Source of the DNA: an uncultured Anaerolineae bacterium
GTDB lineage: Bacteria; Chloroflexota; Anaerolineae; J036; Brachytrichaceae
Direction: 5' to 3'
DNA: 64,000 nt
Assembly (NCBI GenBank): GCA_937927775.1
Contig: CALBEF010000037.1
Location: 1 to 64,000, forward strand
The first letter of the stretch is position 1. Each line of letters begins with the position of its first letter. A program made the translations under genes and the position numbers. The notes beneath the pieces were generated by a model that saw only the letters and a list, made by a program, of their open reading frames with translations, was not told where the DNA came from and searched no databases. This document shows, one piece after another, positions 29,076-37,091 of the stretch.

Positions 29076-30878
29076 TCACGACCTGGCCTGATTGGCCGGC
29101 CACAGCGTCACCAGGTAAATCGCGTACAACATCGGTTTCCCGAACCGATCCAGCCCAAAAGTTGCTGCGTCGCCGGTGAGTTGGGCTGTCTGGCCCAGAT
29201 TGTGCGTGGTCAGCGCCCAGTTCACCAGCGTCACCGTAAGCAACACATAGCCCAGGTATAGAAAGATGCGCCCGGCGCGCGGCAACTCCGGCGAACTGAT
29301 GTTGGCCCACGATCCCGCTGTCAGAGCGTCCCAGATCAGGCCGAATGCGATAAAGCCGACCCCGGCAAACCCGAAAAGCGGTGTGAAACGATTGTTGATG
29401 AAGGCTGTCTGTCGCAGCAGTCCGCTCATCAGTGTGACCAGCAGCAGCGCCGCCGCCCGCGCCGGCGTCAACTCGCGGCGGATCAGCCACACCAGCGCGA
29501 CTGCGCCAAAGATGATCGTCCACCAGAAGTCTGTGTATGTCGGCCCATACCACGTCAGCAGGCTCAGGGGCCGACCGATGTCGGCCATTTCGATCCACAG
29601 TGCCATCAGGCCAAACCCGCACAGGTAGAGCGCCAGCGCCTGCCGGCCCCGCCTGGCCTGGGCCATGCCGGCAATCACCACCATCCCAAAGAACACCACC
29701 CGCCACACCGGCGTGTACTGGTTGTTGAGGAAGTCGGCGTAGGCGCTGGCAACCAGTTGCGCTGTGGTGGAGACTTCCGCGTTTGGAAAGATCGTGACGA
29801 ACGCCACAGTCAGACCGAGCATCACGAAGATGTACAACTGCGCCAGCGTGTAGCCGATGATGAGAGGCAGGGCGGCGCCATCAGCGGCGTTTAGCAGGCC
29901 CTGAGAGGACAGCGGCTCTGTTTCTGCGGCGCGGCGCGCAAGCCGCCGGCTGATCCACCAGGCAGCGCCAATGCAGGCCGGCACGCCCAACGCGCCCAGA
30001 AAGGCCCAGGCTTCCTGGGCCGGCGCGCGCATAAATGTCTCGATCGCAGACCCAAGCGCGTTGTGCACACGCAGCGCCAGCGCGATTGCCATCAGCCCGA
30101 ACAGCGCCACGCGGGGCAGCCGATCTTCGCTGATCCTCACCGCCCAGCCGGCTGCCACACAGGTGAAGTTGGCCATCGACAGCCCAACCAGCAGCAGCAG
30201 CGGCAGGATGAGCGTAGAAAGTGTCAGCGCATGGCCGTCGAGGTTTGACACTACCAGCGGCACGCCGCTGATTTGCCATTGCGCTATTCCCCGCGCCTGG
30301 GGAAACAGAAAGGTGAGCGAAACCAGGCCGAGCAACACGGAGAACTCGACGCCTGATCGCGGTTGCCGGCGCTGTCTGATCAGAAAGAAGACGATCACAC
30401 CCGCCAGCGCAACAAACCCGCCCCACGCATTGCCTCCACGGGTTGTGGCGCTGATCCATGACACGCTGACCATCATGAACAGACTGACGACGCCCAGTCG
30501 AATGGCCCAGTGGCTGTGCAGCGCGCCGGTCAGCGCGAAGCTCCAGGCCATCGCCAGCAGGAACAACGTGGCCGGCAGAAGCGGCAGCGGCGCCAACGTG
30601 CCGCGCCCGGCCAGACTGTTGGTCAATGGAACGAGATCGGCCGACGCGCGCCAAAAATCGTTGAACAGCAACAGCCCGATCATCAGGGCCATCAACGCAA
30701 ACCCGAGCAGGATCAATCCGCGCGTGACGCGCGACAGGCCGCGCAGATCGATCAGGCCGGCTTTGAGATCGGCCCACACGAAATCCCGCACGGCGCCGAA
30801 TGTCAGCGCCCACATCAGTCCCAGCGCGGCGCCGAGCGTCAGGGGGCCGGGTTTTAGCCGGCGCCACGGATTATTCAT
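29076..30878 (-). CDS. Polytopic membrane protein of unknown function
   Basis: About 600 residues with roughly 13-15 hydrophobic helices (for example VSLFMMVSVSW, ILPLLLLVGLSMANF, YIFVMLGLTVAFVTIF). Short charged loops separate them and there is no recognisable transporter or glycosyltransferase motif. ATG at 30878 overlaps the stop of the PQQ-propeller gene as ATGA, so the two are translationally coupled and are probably partners. Last gene of the PrsW/protease cluster. It could form a membrane platform or polymerase-like protein; no function is assigned. Confidence 0.65.
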   Translation of the reverse strand: MNNPWRRLKPGPLTLGAALGLMWALTFGAVRDFVWADLKAGLIDLRGLSRVTRGLILLGFALMALMIGLLLFNDFWRASADLVPLTNSLAGRGTLAPLPLLPATLFLLAMAWSFALTGALHSHWAIRLGVVSLFMMVSVSWISATTRGGNAWGGFVALAGVIVFFLIRQRRQPRSGVEFSVLLGLVSLTFLFPQARGIAQWQISGVPLVVSNLDGHALTLSTLILPLLLLVGLSMANFTCVAAGWAVRISEDRLPRVALFGLMAIALALRVHNALGSAIETFMRAPAQEAWAFLGALGVPACIGAAWWISRRLARRAAETEPLSSQGLLNAADGAALPLIIGYTLAQLYIFVMLGLTVAFVTIFPNAEVSTTAQLVASAYADFLNNQYTPVWRVVFFGMVVIAGMAQARRGRQALALYLCGFGLMALWIEMADIGRPLSLLTWYGPTYTDFWWTIIFGAVALVWLIRRELTPARAAALLLVTLMSGLLRQTAFINNRFTPLFGFAGVGFIAFGLIWDALTAGSWANISSPELPRAGRIFLYLGYVLLTVTLVNWALTTHNLGQTAQLTGDAATFGLDRFGKPMLYAIYLVTLWPANQARS

Positions 30879-32764
30879 GGTCCCAGCCTCCACACGATTG
30901 CTTTGGCGTTCGCAGCCCAGATGGCGCCGCCGCCGGCTACCGGCCCGTAGATGAAGTCATAGCGATTGGCTGTGTCGGCGACACTGATCCGCTCGGAAGT
31001 TGCCCATTCGCGCAGTTGATGGCCGGCCTGGTCGAACAGCCGGAATGTGCCGTCCTTGTCGATCGCCAGGATCGACTGCCCCAGCGCAAGCGGCGCGCCC
31101 GAGTAGCGGCGCGCCGCGTCTCGCCATAGCCGGCGTCCGTCGTCCCTGGCGAGCACCGTGAGCCGGTTCGCCTCATCGACTACGCCTACAAAGCTGTCGC
31201 CCACAGCCGGCGCGCTGCGCACCCCGGCGCCCATGCGCGTTACCCATCGCTCCGCGCCGGTGCGGGCATCCAGCGCAACCAGCGCGCCGGTGTTGCTCGC
31301 GGCATAGGCCACGTCGTCCACGACCACAATCGGCGCTTCGACCGGCCCGTCGGCGGGATACTCCCAGATCAGCTCGCCACTCGCCGCCTCATACGCATAC
31401 ACAATGCCATCATCCGAGCCGATGAGGACCAGAGTGCCGGCCACTGCCGGCGACGACACAACTGCCGCGCCGGTTTCGGCCTGCCACCGCAGCGCGCCGG
31501 TGTCTGCATTGAGCGCGTATACACGGCGATCCTCGCTGCCGAAGATGACCGCATCACCCGCCAGCGCCGGGCGTGTGGCAATGTTGTCGCCGGTGGCAAA
31601 CGACCACAGGAAAAGCCCGCGCGCGTCCAGCGCATACAGGCGCTTGTCTGTTGAGCCGAAGTAGATGCGCCCCCGCCCCGGATCAAAGGCCGGCTGGCTG
31701 AAGATGCTGCCGCCGGTGTGAAATCGCCACACCAGATGTCCTGTTTCAGTCACCGCGCTGAACGCCAGCAGGTCGCCGTTATAGGCCGCTGCCAGCACGA
31801 TGGGCGGATCGAGCGGCAGCCACACCGGCGGAATGGTGCTTTCGATCTCCCCGCCGGTGAGATTCAGCCTGGCGAACACCGCTAGTTGCCACAGATCGGG
31901 CGCGGTCGCCTGTTGCGCCGCGTCAACCAGAAGCGGCGCCGGCGGGAACCGGGCCGGCGAGGCGTTGGGCGAGTGGCGTCGGATCAGGGCGCCGGTGGTG
32001 TCGAACTCTTCGGTCTCGACGACGCCCGCGCCGGCGCACAACCAGTCGACCGATCTTGTCTCGATAGGCGGCGAACGCAGCAGCGTCAGCGCCGATTCGA
32101 CTTGCAGGCAGTCGTCGAATCGTCCCAGGTCTGTCTCGCGTGGGCCGGCGGTCAGCGCGCGGCCCTCGTGGCGGTACGCTACTGATCCGGCAAACATGCC
32201 TTCGCTGCGCCATGTCTTGCCTGGCGCAAGGTCAAACGGATAGATCAGGATGGGCGGATCGAAGACGAAGTCGGTGTCTGCCGCTGCGTTGTAAATGCCG
32301 ATTAGAAACACCCCGCGCGCCTCGCGCACATAGGCTGCCAGTGTGGTCGTGATTGCCCCCCTCACATCCATGAAACGGTCGCGCGCCTCAAGCAACTGAA
32401 TGTCGCGCAGCCAGTCCATCGCGTCGCCCTGGCCGGCGTTTTCATCTGGCATGTAGCGCGCCAGAACTGCCCGGCTGAAGGCAGGCCGCAGGTCGTATAT
32501 GACACCGCGCAGGCTGGGCAGCAGCGCCGTGTTCTGGCTGCTCCAGCCGATCAGCCTGCCGGCGGAATCATAAACGCCGCTCAGGCGCGCGTCGCCGTCG
32601 ATGGCGGGGGCGTAGCGGTCAAGAATCGGGCCGGCCACGCCCGGCCGAGGCAGCCACGGCTGGGCAAAAGCGACGCCTATGCCGGCCACAAACAGAACGA
32701 CTACCAGCAGGCCGGCGGTATCGCGAATCACATCCAGCCGTTTCCGTCTGTGAGGCGTAGTCAT
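30875..32764 (-). CDS. Membrane-anchored PQQ-type beta-propeller protein
   Basis: 629 residues. One N-terminal membrane anchor (about 20-38), then an extracytoplasmic module (to about 300), then 6-8 propeller repeats with the signature YFGSTDKRLYALDARG, IFGSEDRRVYALNADTGALRWQAETGA, LIGSDDGIVYAYEAASGELIWEYP and AASNTGALVALDARTGAERW. These resemble BamB/PQQ-like repeats without obvious quinone-binding residues, so a protein-protein scaffold is likelier than an enzyme. It is coupled by ATGA overlap with the downstream polytopic protein. ATG at 32764 is preferred over the in-frame start at 32794, which lies next to a palindrome. Confidence 0.8.
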   Translation of the reverse strand: MTTPHRRKRLDVIRDTAGLLVVVLFVAGIGVAFAQPWLPRPGVAGPILDRYAPAIDGDARLSGVYDSAGRLIGWSSQNTALLPSLRGVIYDLRPAFSRAVLARYMPDENAGQGDAMDWLRDIQLLEARDRFMDVRGAITTTLAAYVREARGVFLIGIYNAAADTDFVFDPPILIYPFDLAPGKTWRSEGMFAGSVAYRHEGRALTAGPRETDLGRFDDCLQVESALTLLRSPPIETRSVDWLCAGAGVVETEEFDTTGALIRRHSPNASPARFPPAPLLVDAAQQATAPDLWQLAVFARLNLTGGEIESTIPPVWLPLDPPIVLAAAYNGDLLAFSAVTETGHLVWRFHTGGSIFSQPAFDPGRGRIYFGSTDKRLYALDARGLFLWSFATGDNIATRPALAGDAVIFGSEDRRVYALNADTGALRWQAETGAAVVSSPAVAGTLVLIGSDDGIVYAYEAASGELIWEYPADGPVEAPIVVVDDVAYAASNTGALVALDARTGAERWVTRMGAGVRSAPAVGDSFVGVVDEANRLTVLARDDGRRLWRDAARRYSGAPLALGQSILAIDKDGTFRLFDQAGHQLREWATSERISVADTANRYDFIYGPVAGGGAIWAANAKAIVWRLGP

Positions 32765-32800
32765 TGCGCCTGACTCCATCGCGCATCCGCTCACACGTCA

Positions 32801-32827
32801 CAGGGGCGACCAGTCTGGTCGCCCCTG
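32801..32827. repeat. REP-like palindrome, CAGGGGCGACCA family
   Basis: CAGGGGCGACCA (32801-32812), 3-nt loop, then the perfect complement TGGTCGCCCCTG (32816-32827). It lies between the NTF2-like and propeller genes on the minus strand. There is no T-run; it probably acts as an mRNA hairpin or is a mobile palindrome. Confidence 0.88.
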
Positions 32828-32851
32828 TTGCGGACACAACGGTGTCGCCGG

Positions 32852-33286
32852 TCACCCCGGCCCAAACGGCGCTGACCAGGCCGGCGACTTGTGCGCATGC
32901 ACTACTTTCCAGACACCGTCGCGTTTCAGCAGCACCCGGCTTTCATTGTGCGAACGATGCGACACGCCCTCCGGCGTCATGCGGGTCAGCATGAGGGTGT
33001 AGCTGACGATCGCAACGGCCAGTCCGTCGCCGGTCAGATCGCCATAGACTTGCAGGCGCGGTTCAAGCAGATCAAAGCGCGTCTCATGACCTTCGGGCAG
33101 TCTGGCGTGCCGCACCAGAAAGAGATGAAAATCCAGCCCATCCTGCCGGTGCGGCGTGATGTGCCACTCGTACAGCGAGAGGTCATCGCTCGTCGTTGCG
33201 GCATAGGTGTCGGGATCGCCGTTGAAGATGGCGGTCAGGTGCCGGCGCAACGTGTCCCAGATTGGCTGCTGTCCAGAGTCATTCAT
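32852..33286 (-). CDS. NTF2-like (SnoaL/CaMKII-association-like) small protein
   Basis: 144 residues. A cone-shaped NTF2-like fold is suggested by the opening helix (WDTLRRHLTAIFNGDPDTYAA), the central FDLLEPRLQVYGDLTGDGLAVAIVSYTLML strands and the terminal SRVLLKRDGVWKVVHAHKSPA, the usual C-terminal strand with a Trp. Such domains bind small hydrophobic ligands or form dimerisation modules. It is cytoplasmic by lack of signal sequence. It lies 42 nt downstream of the trypsin-like protease and upstream of the propeller gene. Ligand unknown. Confidence 0.75.
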   Translation of the reverse strand: MNDSGQQPIWDTLRRHLTAIFNGDPDTYAATTSDDLSLYEWHITPHRQDGLDFHLFLVRHARLPEGHETRFDLLEPRLQVYGDLTGDGLAVAIVSYTLMLTRMTPEGVSHRSHNESRVLLKRDGVWKVVHAHKSPAWSAPFGPG

Positions 33287-33328
33287 TGGCGCTGCTCCGC
33301 TCTCATACCTGTGAGATGGGCCATCGCT

Positions 33329-34600
33329 CTACCGCTTTTGCAGTTTGAGCTTTGCCTCCACGACTTCAGGCGTGTCGTCTGTGACTTCGAGATTGTCCTG
33401 GGTCACTTCCCGGTAGCCTTTGGCGCCCCAGCCCACGCTGTAGGTCTTGCCGCGTTCCAGGAATTCGGTCATTTCGAAGCGGCCCTGCCGGTCGGTTCTC
33501 ACCGCTTCCAGCACTTGGTCCTCGCTGCCGGTGAACTCATCCCACGTGACGCCGGCCTGCAGAACCACGAACACAGCGCCGGAGATGGGCCTGCCGGTGT
33601 TTGCATCGACAATCGTGCCAACGATCTGCACGCCATCGCTCACCGGCCCATCGGGGTCGTCAGGGTTGGGCAGTTGCCCGCTCAGCGCCTTTTCGATCAT
33701 CTCGCGCGCCAGATTGACGGGGCGCAGCGCGTTGATGAAGCCGCCGATGGGAATGCAGGTGTCGGTCTCGTCGATGCGACCGTCGCCGTTGGTGTCCTGA
33801 ATGCGCCGGCAGTCCGTGGCCCTGTCTGCGCTGGCCACTTTGGCCTGGGTGGGAACGCCGACAAGCTGGCCGGCGTCATTCAACGCTGTTCCGCCGCTGT
33901 TGCCCCCGGAGATGGTCGCGTCGGTCTTGATCCACGCGCGACCCCGGACGCCTTCTTCGCTGTCGAAGCCGCTGACGTTGCCGCGCGTGAAGGTGATGGT
34001 GTTGCCGCCGATGCTGGGATAGCCGTAGATGCGCAGCACATCTTCGATCTCGACGGTGTCCGAGTCGCCCAGTTCGATGAACGGCAGATCGAGCGACTCC
34101 GGGTCGATCTCCTCGCCGGACAGATTGCTGGTGATACGCGCGATCGCCAGGTCGAGATCGGGCAGGGCATCCACCACATCGGCGATGAACATAGCCACCG
34201 GCGGCTGGTCCGGGTTGCGAGTAAACAACACGACCATTTTATCTTCAAGAATCTTGATGTTCCTGTCGCCCCTGACTTTCTCGACCAGCTCGCTGACATC
34301 CACGACATGGTAGTTGGTCAGGATCAGGCCGTCGCGGGACAGAACCGTGCCGCTGCCCCAGCCAAAGAAGCGCACTTCCTGTTTGCCCTTCTTGTTCTTC
34401 ACCAGCGCCACCGGCCCCAGTTGCACAACGGCGCGCCACTGCGCTTTTGAGGAGTCGCGCTGTTGGGCGCCGCCCTGACTCGCCGGCGCGGACTGAGCCG
34501 TCCATGCGCGCAACGGCAATGCCGAGCCGCTGGTCAGCACTGCCACCAGCACGGCCAGCGCCACGCACGACATCTTGAAAAGCGGATGCGTCCTTCTCAT
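33329..34600 (-). CDS. Secreted trypsin-like serine protease with carboxypeptidase-regulatory-like domain
   Basis: 423 residues. Signal peptide (about 1-35), then a trypsin-like HtrA-type fold with catalytic His98 (LTNYHVVD), Asp148 or Asp150 (PDLDLAIA) and Ser235 (ISGGNSGGTAL). There is no PDZ domain; instead a calcium-loop segment DTNGDGRIDETD occurs around residues 265-285, and a carboxypeptidase-D-regulatory-like beta-sandwich occupies about 315-423 (GTIVDANTGRPISGAVFVVL). The start codon overlaps the stop of the PsbP-like gene as ATGA. The C-terminal domain is closely related to that of the secreted protein at 36151, suggesting shared binding targets. Confidence 0.85.
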   Translation of the reverse strand: MRRTHPLFKMSCVALAVLVAVLTSGSALPLRAWTAQSAPASQGGAQQRDSSKAQWRAVVQLGPVALVKNKKGKQEVRFFGWGSGTVLSRDGLILTNYHVVDVSELVEKVRGDRNIKILEDKMVVLFTRNPDQPPVAMFIADVVDALPDLDLAIARITSNLSGEEIDPESLDLPFIELGDSDTVEIEDVLRIYGYPSIGGNTITFTRGNVSGFDSEEGVRGRAWIKTDATISGGNSGGTALNDAGQLVGVPTQAKVASADRATDCRRIQDTNGDGRIDETDTCIPIGGFINALRPVNLAREMIEKALSGQLPNPDDPDGPVSDGVQIVGTIVDANTGRPISGAVFVVLQAGVTWDEFTGSEDQVLEAVRTDRQGRFEMTEFLERGKTYSVGWGAKGYREVTQDNLEVTDDTPEVVEAKLKLQKR

Positions 34601-35235
34601 GGCAACCTCACAGACTCAACGAATGCGCGGAACCTCTGCTCGGCCAGGTCTCGATTCTCGCGCGCGGCAAGGAGACTGAACACGTACACCCGCTCGCCTT
34701 TGCGCGCCAGCAGGTCGTCGCCCAGCACAACCGCCGGGATGCCCTGCTGGAACAGGCTGGTCGGGTCGTGCACGAACACAAAACTGGCCGTGGACGCCGG
34801 CAACCCTTTGATCGTCTGCCCGGTCTGCACATCGAGCAGCTTGAACGAGGACAGGTCGCGCCCGCGATTCAATGCCAGCGTGTTGACGGCAGTTGCCAGC
34901 GCTTCTTCGTCACTGGCGTCGCTTGCCGCCGGCAGCCAGCGCAACTCGAAGGCGGTGGGGTACTCGGTTGCCAGGGGGTCGCTGACGCGAATGAGGCCGG
35001 CTTCGGCGCCGGTTGTGTCCAGCCGCCACGATTCGGGGTACGCGATGGTCACGCCAGAGGGGTCGGCATACGGTTGGGTGCGCGCCTCGACCACGTTTCG
35101 CCACAGCAGCCCGGCCAGGATGGCGACGAGCGTGACGATGACTGCAAGCAGGGCCGACATCTGATCGCGCGCGTTGATACGGAACGCGGGAGCGTTGCGC
35201 GTTGCTGTTTGCGCGGATGAAGTTTGAGTTGTCAT
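34597..35235 (-). CDS. Membrane-anchored PsbP/Mog1-like domain protein
   Basis: 212 residues. Single transmembrane helix (about 27-47, LLAVIVTLVAILAGLLW), then an extracytoplasmic domain that begins YADPSGVTIAYPESW, the usual opening of PsbP/Mog1-like alpha/beta domains, and ends with a helix before VESVRLP. The same domain type forms the C-terminal part of the PrsW fusion at 37092-38552. It starts 10 nt after the PrsW-like gene stop and overlaps the protease start, placing it between them in both transcript and, presumably, function. Confidence 0.7.
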   Translation of the reverse strand: MTTQTSSAQTATRNAPAFRINARDQMSALLAVIVTLVAILAGLLWRNVVEARTQPYADPSGVTIAYPESWRLDTTGAEAGLIRVSDPLATEYPTAFELRWLPAASDASDEEALATAVNTLALNRGRDLSSFKLLDVQTGQTIKGLPASTASFVFVHDPTSLFQQGIPAVVLGDDLLARKGERVYVFSLLAARENRDLAEQRFRAFVESVRLP

Positions 35236-35245
35236 GGGGTGCCTC

Positions 35246-36133
35246 CTACTTCTGATCCGCGTCGGCGCCGGCCAGAGTAAGCTGGTTGGCCCGCCGCATG
35301 AGGGCGAATGTCACACCCAGCAACGCCACGGCGACGACTGCCGCCAGCGCGAGCGCCGGCCATGGGTTGTAGCCACCGCTCGCGCCGGTTGTGCCAATGG
35401 TCAGCGGGGAAGTGGTGATCTCGCCGGCCAGCCACGAGAACAGGCCGTTGATGACCGCCGCCAGCGTCAGGCCGGCCGGCATCCACCACAGCGGCTCGTC
35501 GTCGAACTTCGCGCGGGCGATGAAGTAGCCGGTGAACCCGCCCAGGGTCGCCTGCACCAGCGTCACGATCACGATGCGGATGATGCCGGCGCCGAGCTGT
35601 TCCGCCGCAATGCCGCCGCCGTTCGCCACCATGGCGACGTTGATGAAAGCGGCGTACCCGATGCCGGCAGCCGTCCCGTACAGCACACCATCGATGCGCT
35701 CATCGAACTCGTCTGAGTAGTACACGCTGTAGCGCACCGCGGCGTACTTCAGGAACTCCTGAACGAACCCGACGATCAGAATGGCGCCCAGGATTTCGGT
35801 CAGCGTGTCGCGGCCCATCCACTGCGGCGCGCGCGCGACATCGTTGATGAACGGCTGGCCGACGGCGGCCGCCAGTAGTGCGCCCAGGATGGCCACGCCA
35901 AGCACGTAATGTCTCGGCTCCGGCTCGGCGCGATCCTGGGCGTAGAAGAACGATATCCAGATGGCGGCAGGCACAAGCGCCAGCACGATGCCGACCGGCA
36001 GCAGCATCTCCCGGCCTATGGTTGGATTGAGCGCGGCGACGATCAGTTCCGCCACCGCGACGTAGACCAGCAGGATGACGATCTCAATCAGGCCGGCCCG
36101 CCATACGCTTTGACGGTTGCGCGCTATATTCAC
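35246..36133 (-). CDS. PrsW-like intramembrane protein (first copy)
   Basis: 295 residues, about seven or eight helices. PrsW family marks: ISFFYAQDRAEPEPRHYV (about 60-77) and DEFDERIDGVLYGTAAGIGYA (141-161). PrsW enzymes are glutamic-type intramembrane proteases that cut anti-sigma factors. The conserved Glu pair followed by Lys is here Q125-E126-FL-K129; the Glu expected after GxGYA is replaced (AAFIN), and the usual His of the third motif is Gln194 (TLVQATLGGFTGYF). Catalysis is therefore doubtful by comparison from memory. It is flanked by a secreted CarboxypepD-like protein (17 nt) and the PsbP-like protein (10 nt). Confidence 0.78.
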   Translation of the reverse strand: MNIARNRQSVWRAGLIEIVILLVYVAVAELIVAALNPTIGREMLLPVGIVLALVPAAIWISFFYAQDRAEPEPRHYVLGVAILGALLAAAVGQPFINDVARAPQWMGRDTLTEILGAILIVGFVQEFLKYAAVRYSVYYSDEFDERIDGVLYGTAAGIGYAAFINVAMVANGGGIAAEQLGAGIIRIVIVTLVQATLGGFTGYFIARAKFDDEPLWWMPAGLTLAAVINGLFSWLAGEITTSPLTIGTTGASGGYNPWPALALAAVVAVALLGVTFALMRRANQLTLAGADADQK

Positions 36134-36150
36134 ACCATGCCTCCTGCTGC

Positions 36151-36987
36151 TTATCTCCTCACCAGTTTGATGTCCAGCACCAGCGGGTCTTCGGTGTCCT
36201 CATCGAGCGCCCAATCTTCCTCGATAATTGGTCTGTAGCCCTGCGCGCCGATCAGCCAGGAATGGGGGACGCCGATCTCAATCGGCCTGTCCAGCACAAA
36301 CTGCCCCTTGCTGTCGGTTCTGGCAGAGGCGAAGACATCCTCGTCTGTGCCATTGTCCAGCCAGTCTTCCATAATCACACCTTCATTCAGCACAACAACC
36401 AGCGCGCCCCGGATGGGTTTCCCGCTTCTCGAATCGACAATCGTGCCCTGCACTGTCACGGCATCGGCTGATGGCCCATCGCCGCCAATGATCACTGTGC
36501 CGGATGTGATCAATTGATTCCTGATGTAGAACTCAACGCCATACTCTGCGTCCGGCAACGGCGACTCATCCCGCTTGGACAGACTGGCCTGCCAGGCATC
36601 CGGTCTGTTGGTCGCCCTGGGTTTGTCTTCAGAGGTGAGCACGGCTTCGCCATCCACGTACCATACCGTCACCAGGGTCGTGTTGCGCGGGATGCAGTTG
36701 TACTCAAACTGGGCAGTGATGCGCGTCGTGCCGCTGGGATAGCTGTCAACCTCCTCAGCCTCGCCCTCTTCATCCAGGATGATCCACACAACGTCGCCTG
36801 CATTTACGGTGGTGCAGCGCGAGGTCTGCGCAGCCGGCGCTTCGAGCGCGCGCTGTTCTGCCGCAGCCGGCGCCGAATATGCGGCGAATTTTGCGGCCCG
36901 CTGTCCATAAGCTGTGCCGGGGAGCGAAGCCAGCAGGGCCAGGGTGATGCTCAACACAACGATCCAGAGTCGTTTCACCTGTCTCAT
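36151..36987 (-). CDS. Secreted protein with carboxypeptidase-regulatory-like domain
   Basis: 278 residues. GAGGAGG precedes ATG at 36987 by about 7 nt, which decides this start over an upstream in-frame codon. Signal peptide about 1-29 (ending TAYGQ), an N-terminal beta-rich domain with two cysteines (about 55 and 96) and a C-terminal CarboxypepD_reg-like domain (about 180-278: GTIVDSRSGKPIRGALVVVL, then ARTDSKGQFVLDRP). That domain closely parallels the C-terminal domain of the protease three genes downstream. Probably an extracytoplasmic binding protein or protease substrate/regulator. Confidence 0.7.
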   Translation of the reverse strand: MRQVKRLWIVVLSITLALLASLPGTAYGQRAAKFAAYSAPAAAEQRALEAPAAQTSRCTTVNAGDVVWIILDEEGEAEEVDSYPSGTTRITAQFEYNCIPRNTTLVTVWYVDGEAVLTSEDKPRATNRPDAWQASLSKRDESPLPDAEYGVEFYIRNQLITSGTVIIGGDGPSADAVTVQGTIVDSRSGKPIRGALVVVLNEGVIMEDWLDNGTDEDVFASARTDSKGQFVLDRPIEIGVPHSWLIGAQGYRPIIEEDWALDEDTEDPLVLDIKLVRR

Positions 36988-37091
36988 CTCAAAATCCTCC
37001 TCGCCGGTCAGGCAAACCTGTTGTCCCTGATCGAGTGACAATTTACAGGTTGCCTCCCGGAGATGCTGGACATTTATCCATCAATCCGCTG

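Noticed and set aside
32891-34450. 519-codon plus-strand frame opposite the protease and NTF2-like genes
   Set aside because: The minus-strand genes have signal peptide, catalytic triad and coupled starts; the plus frame does not.
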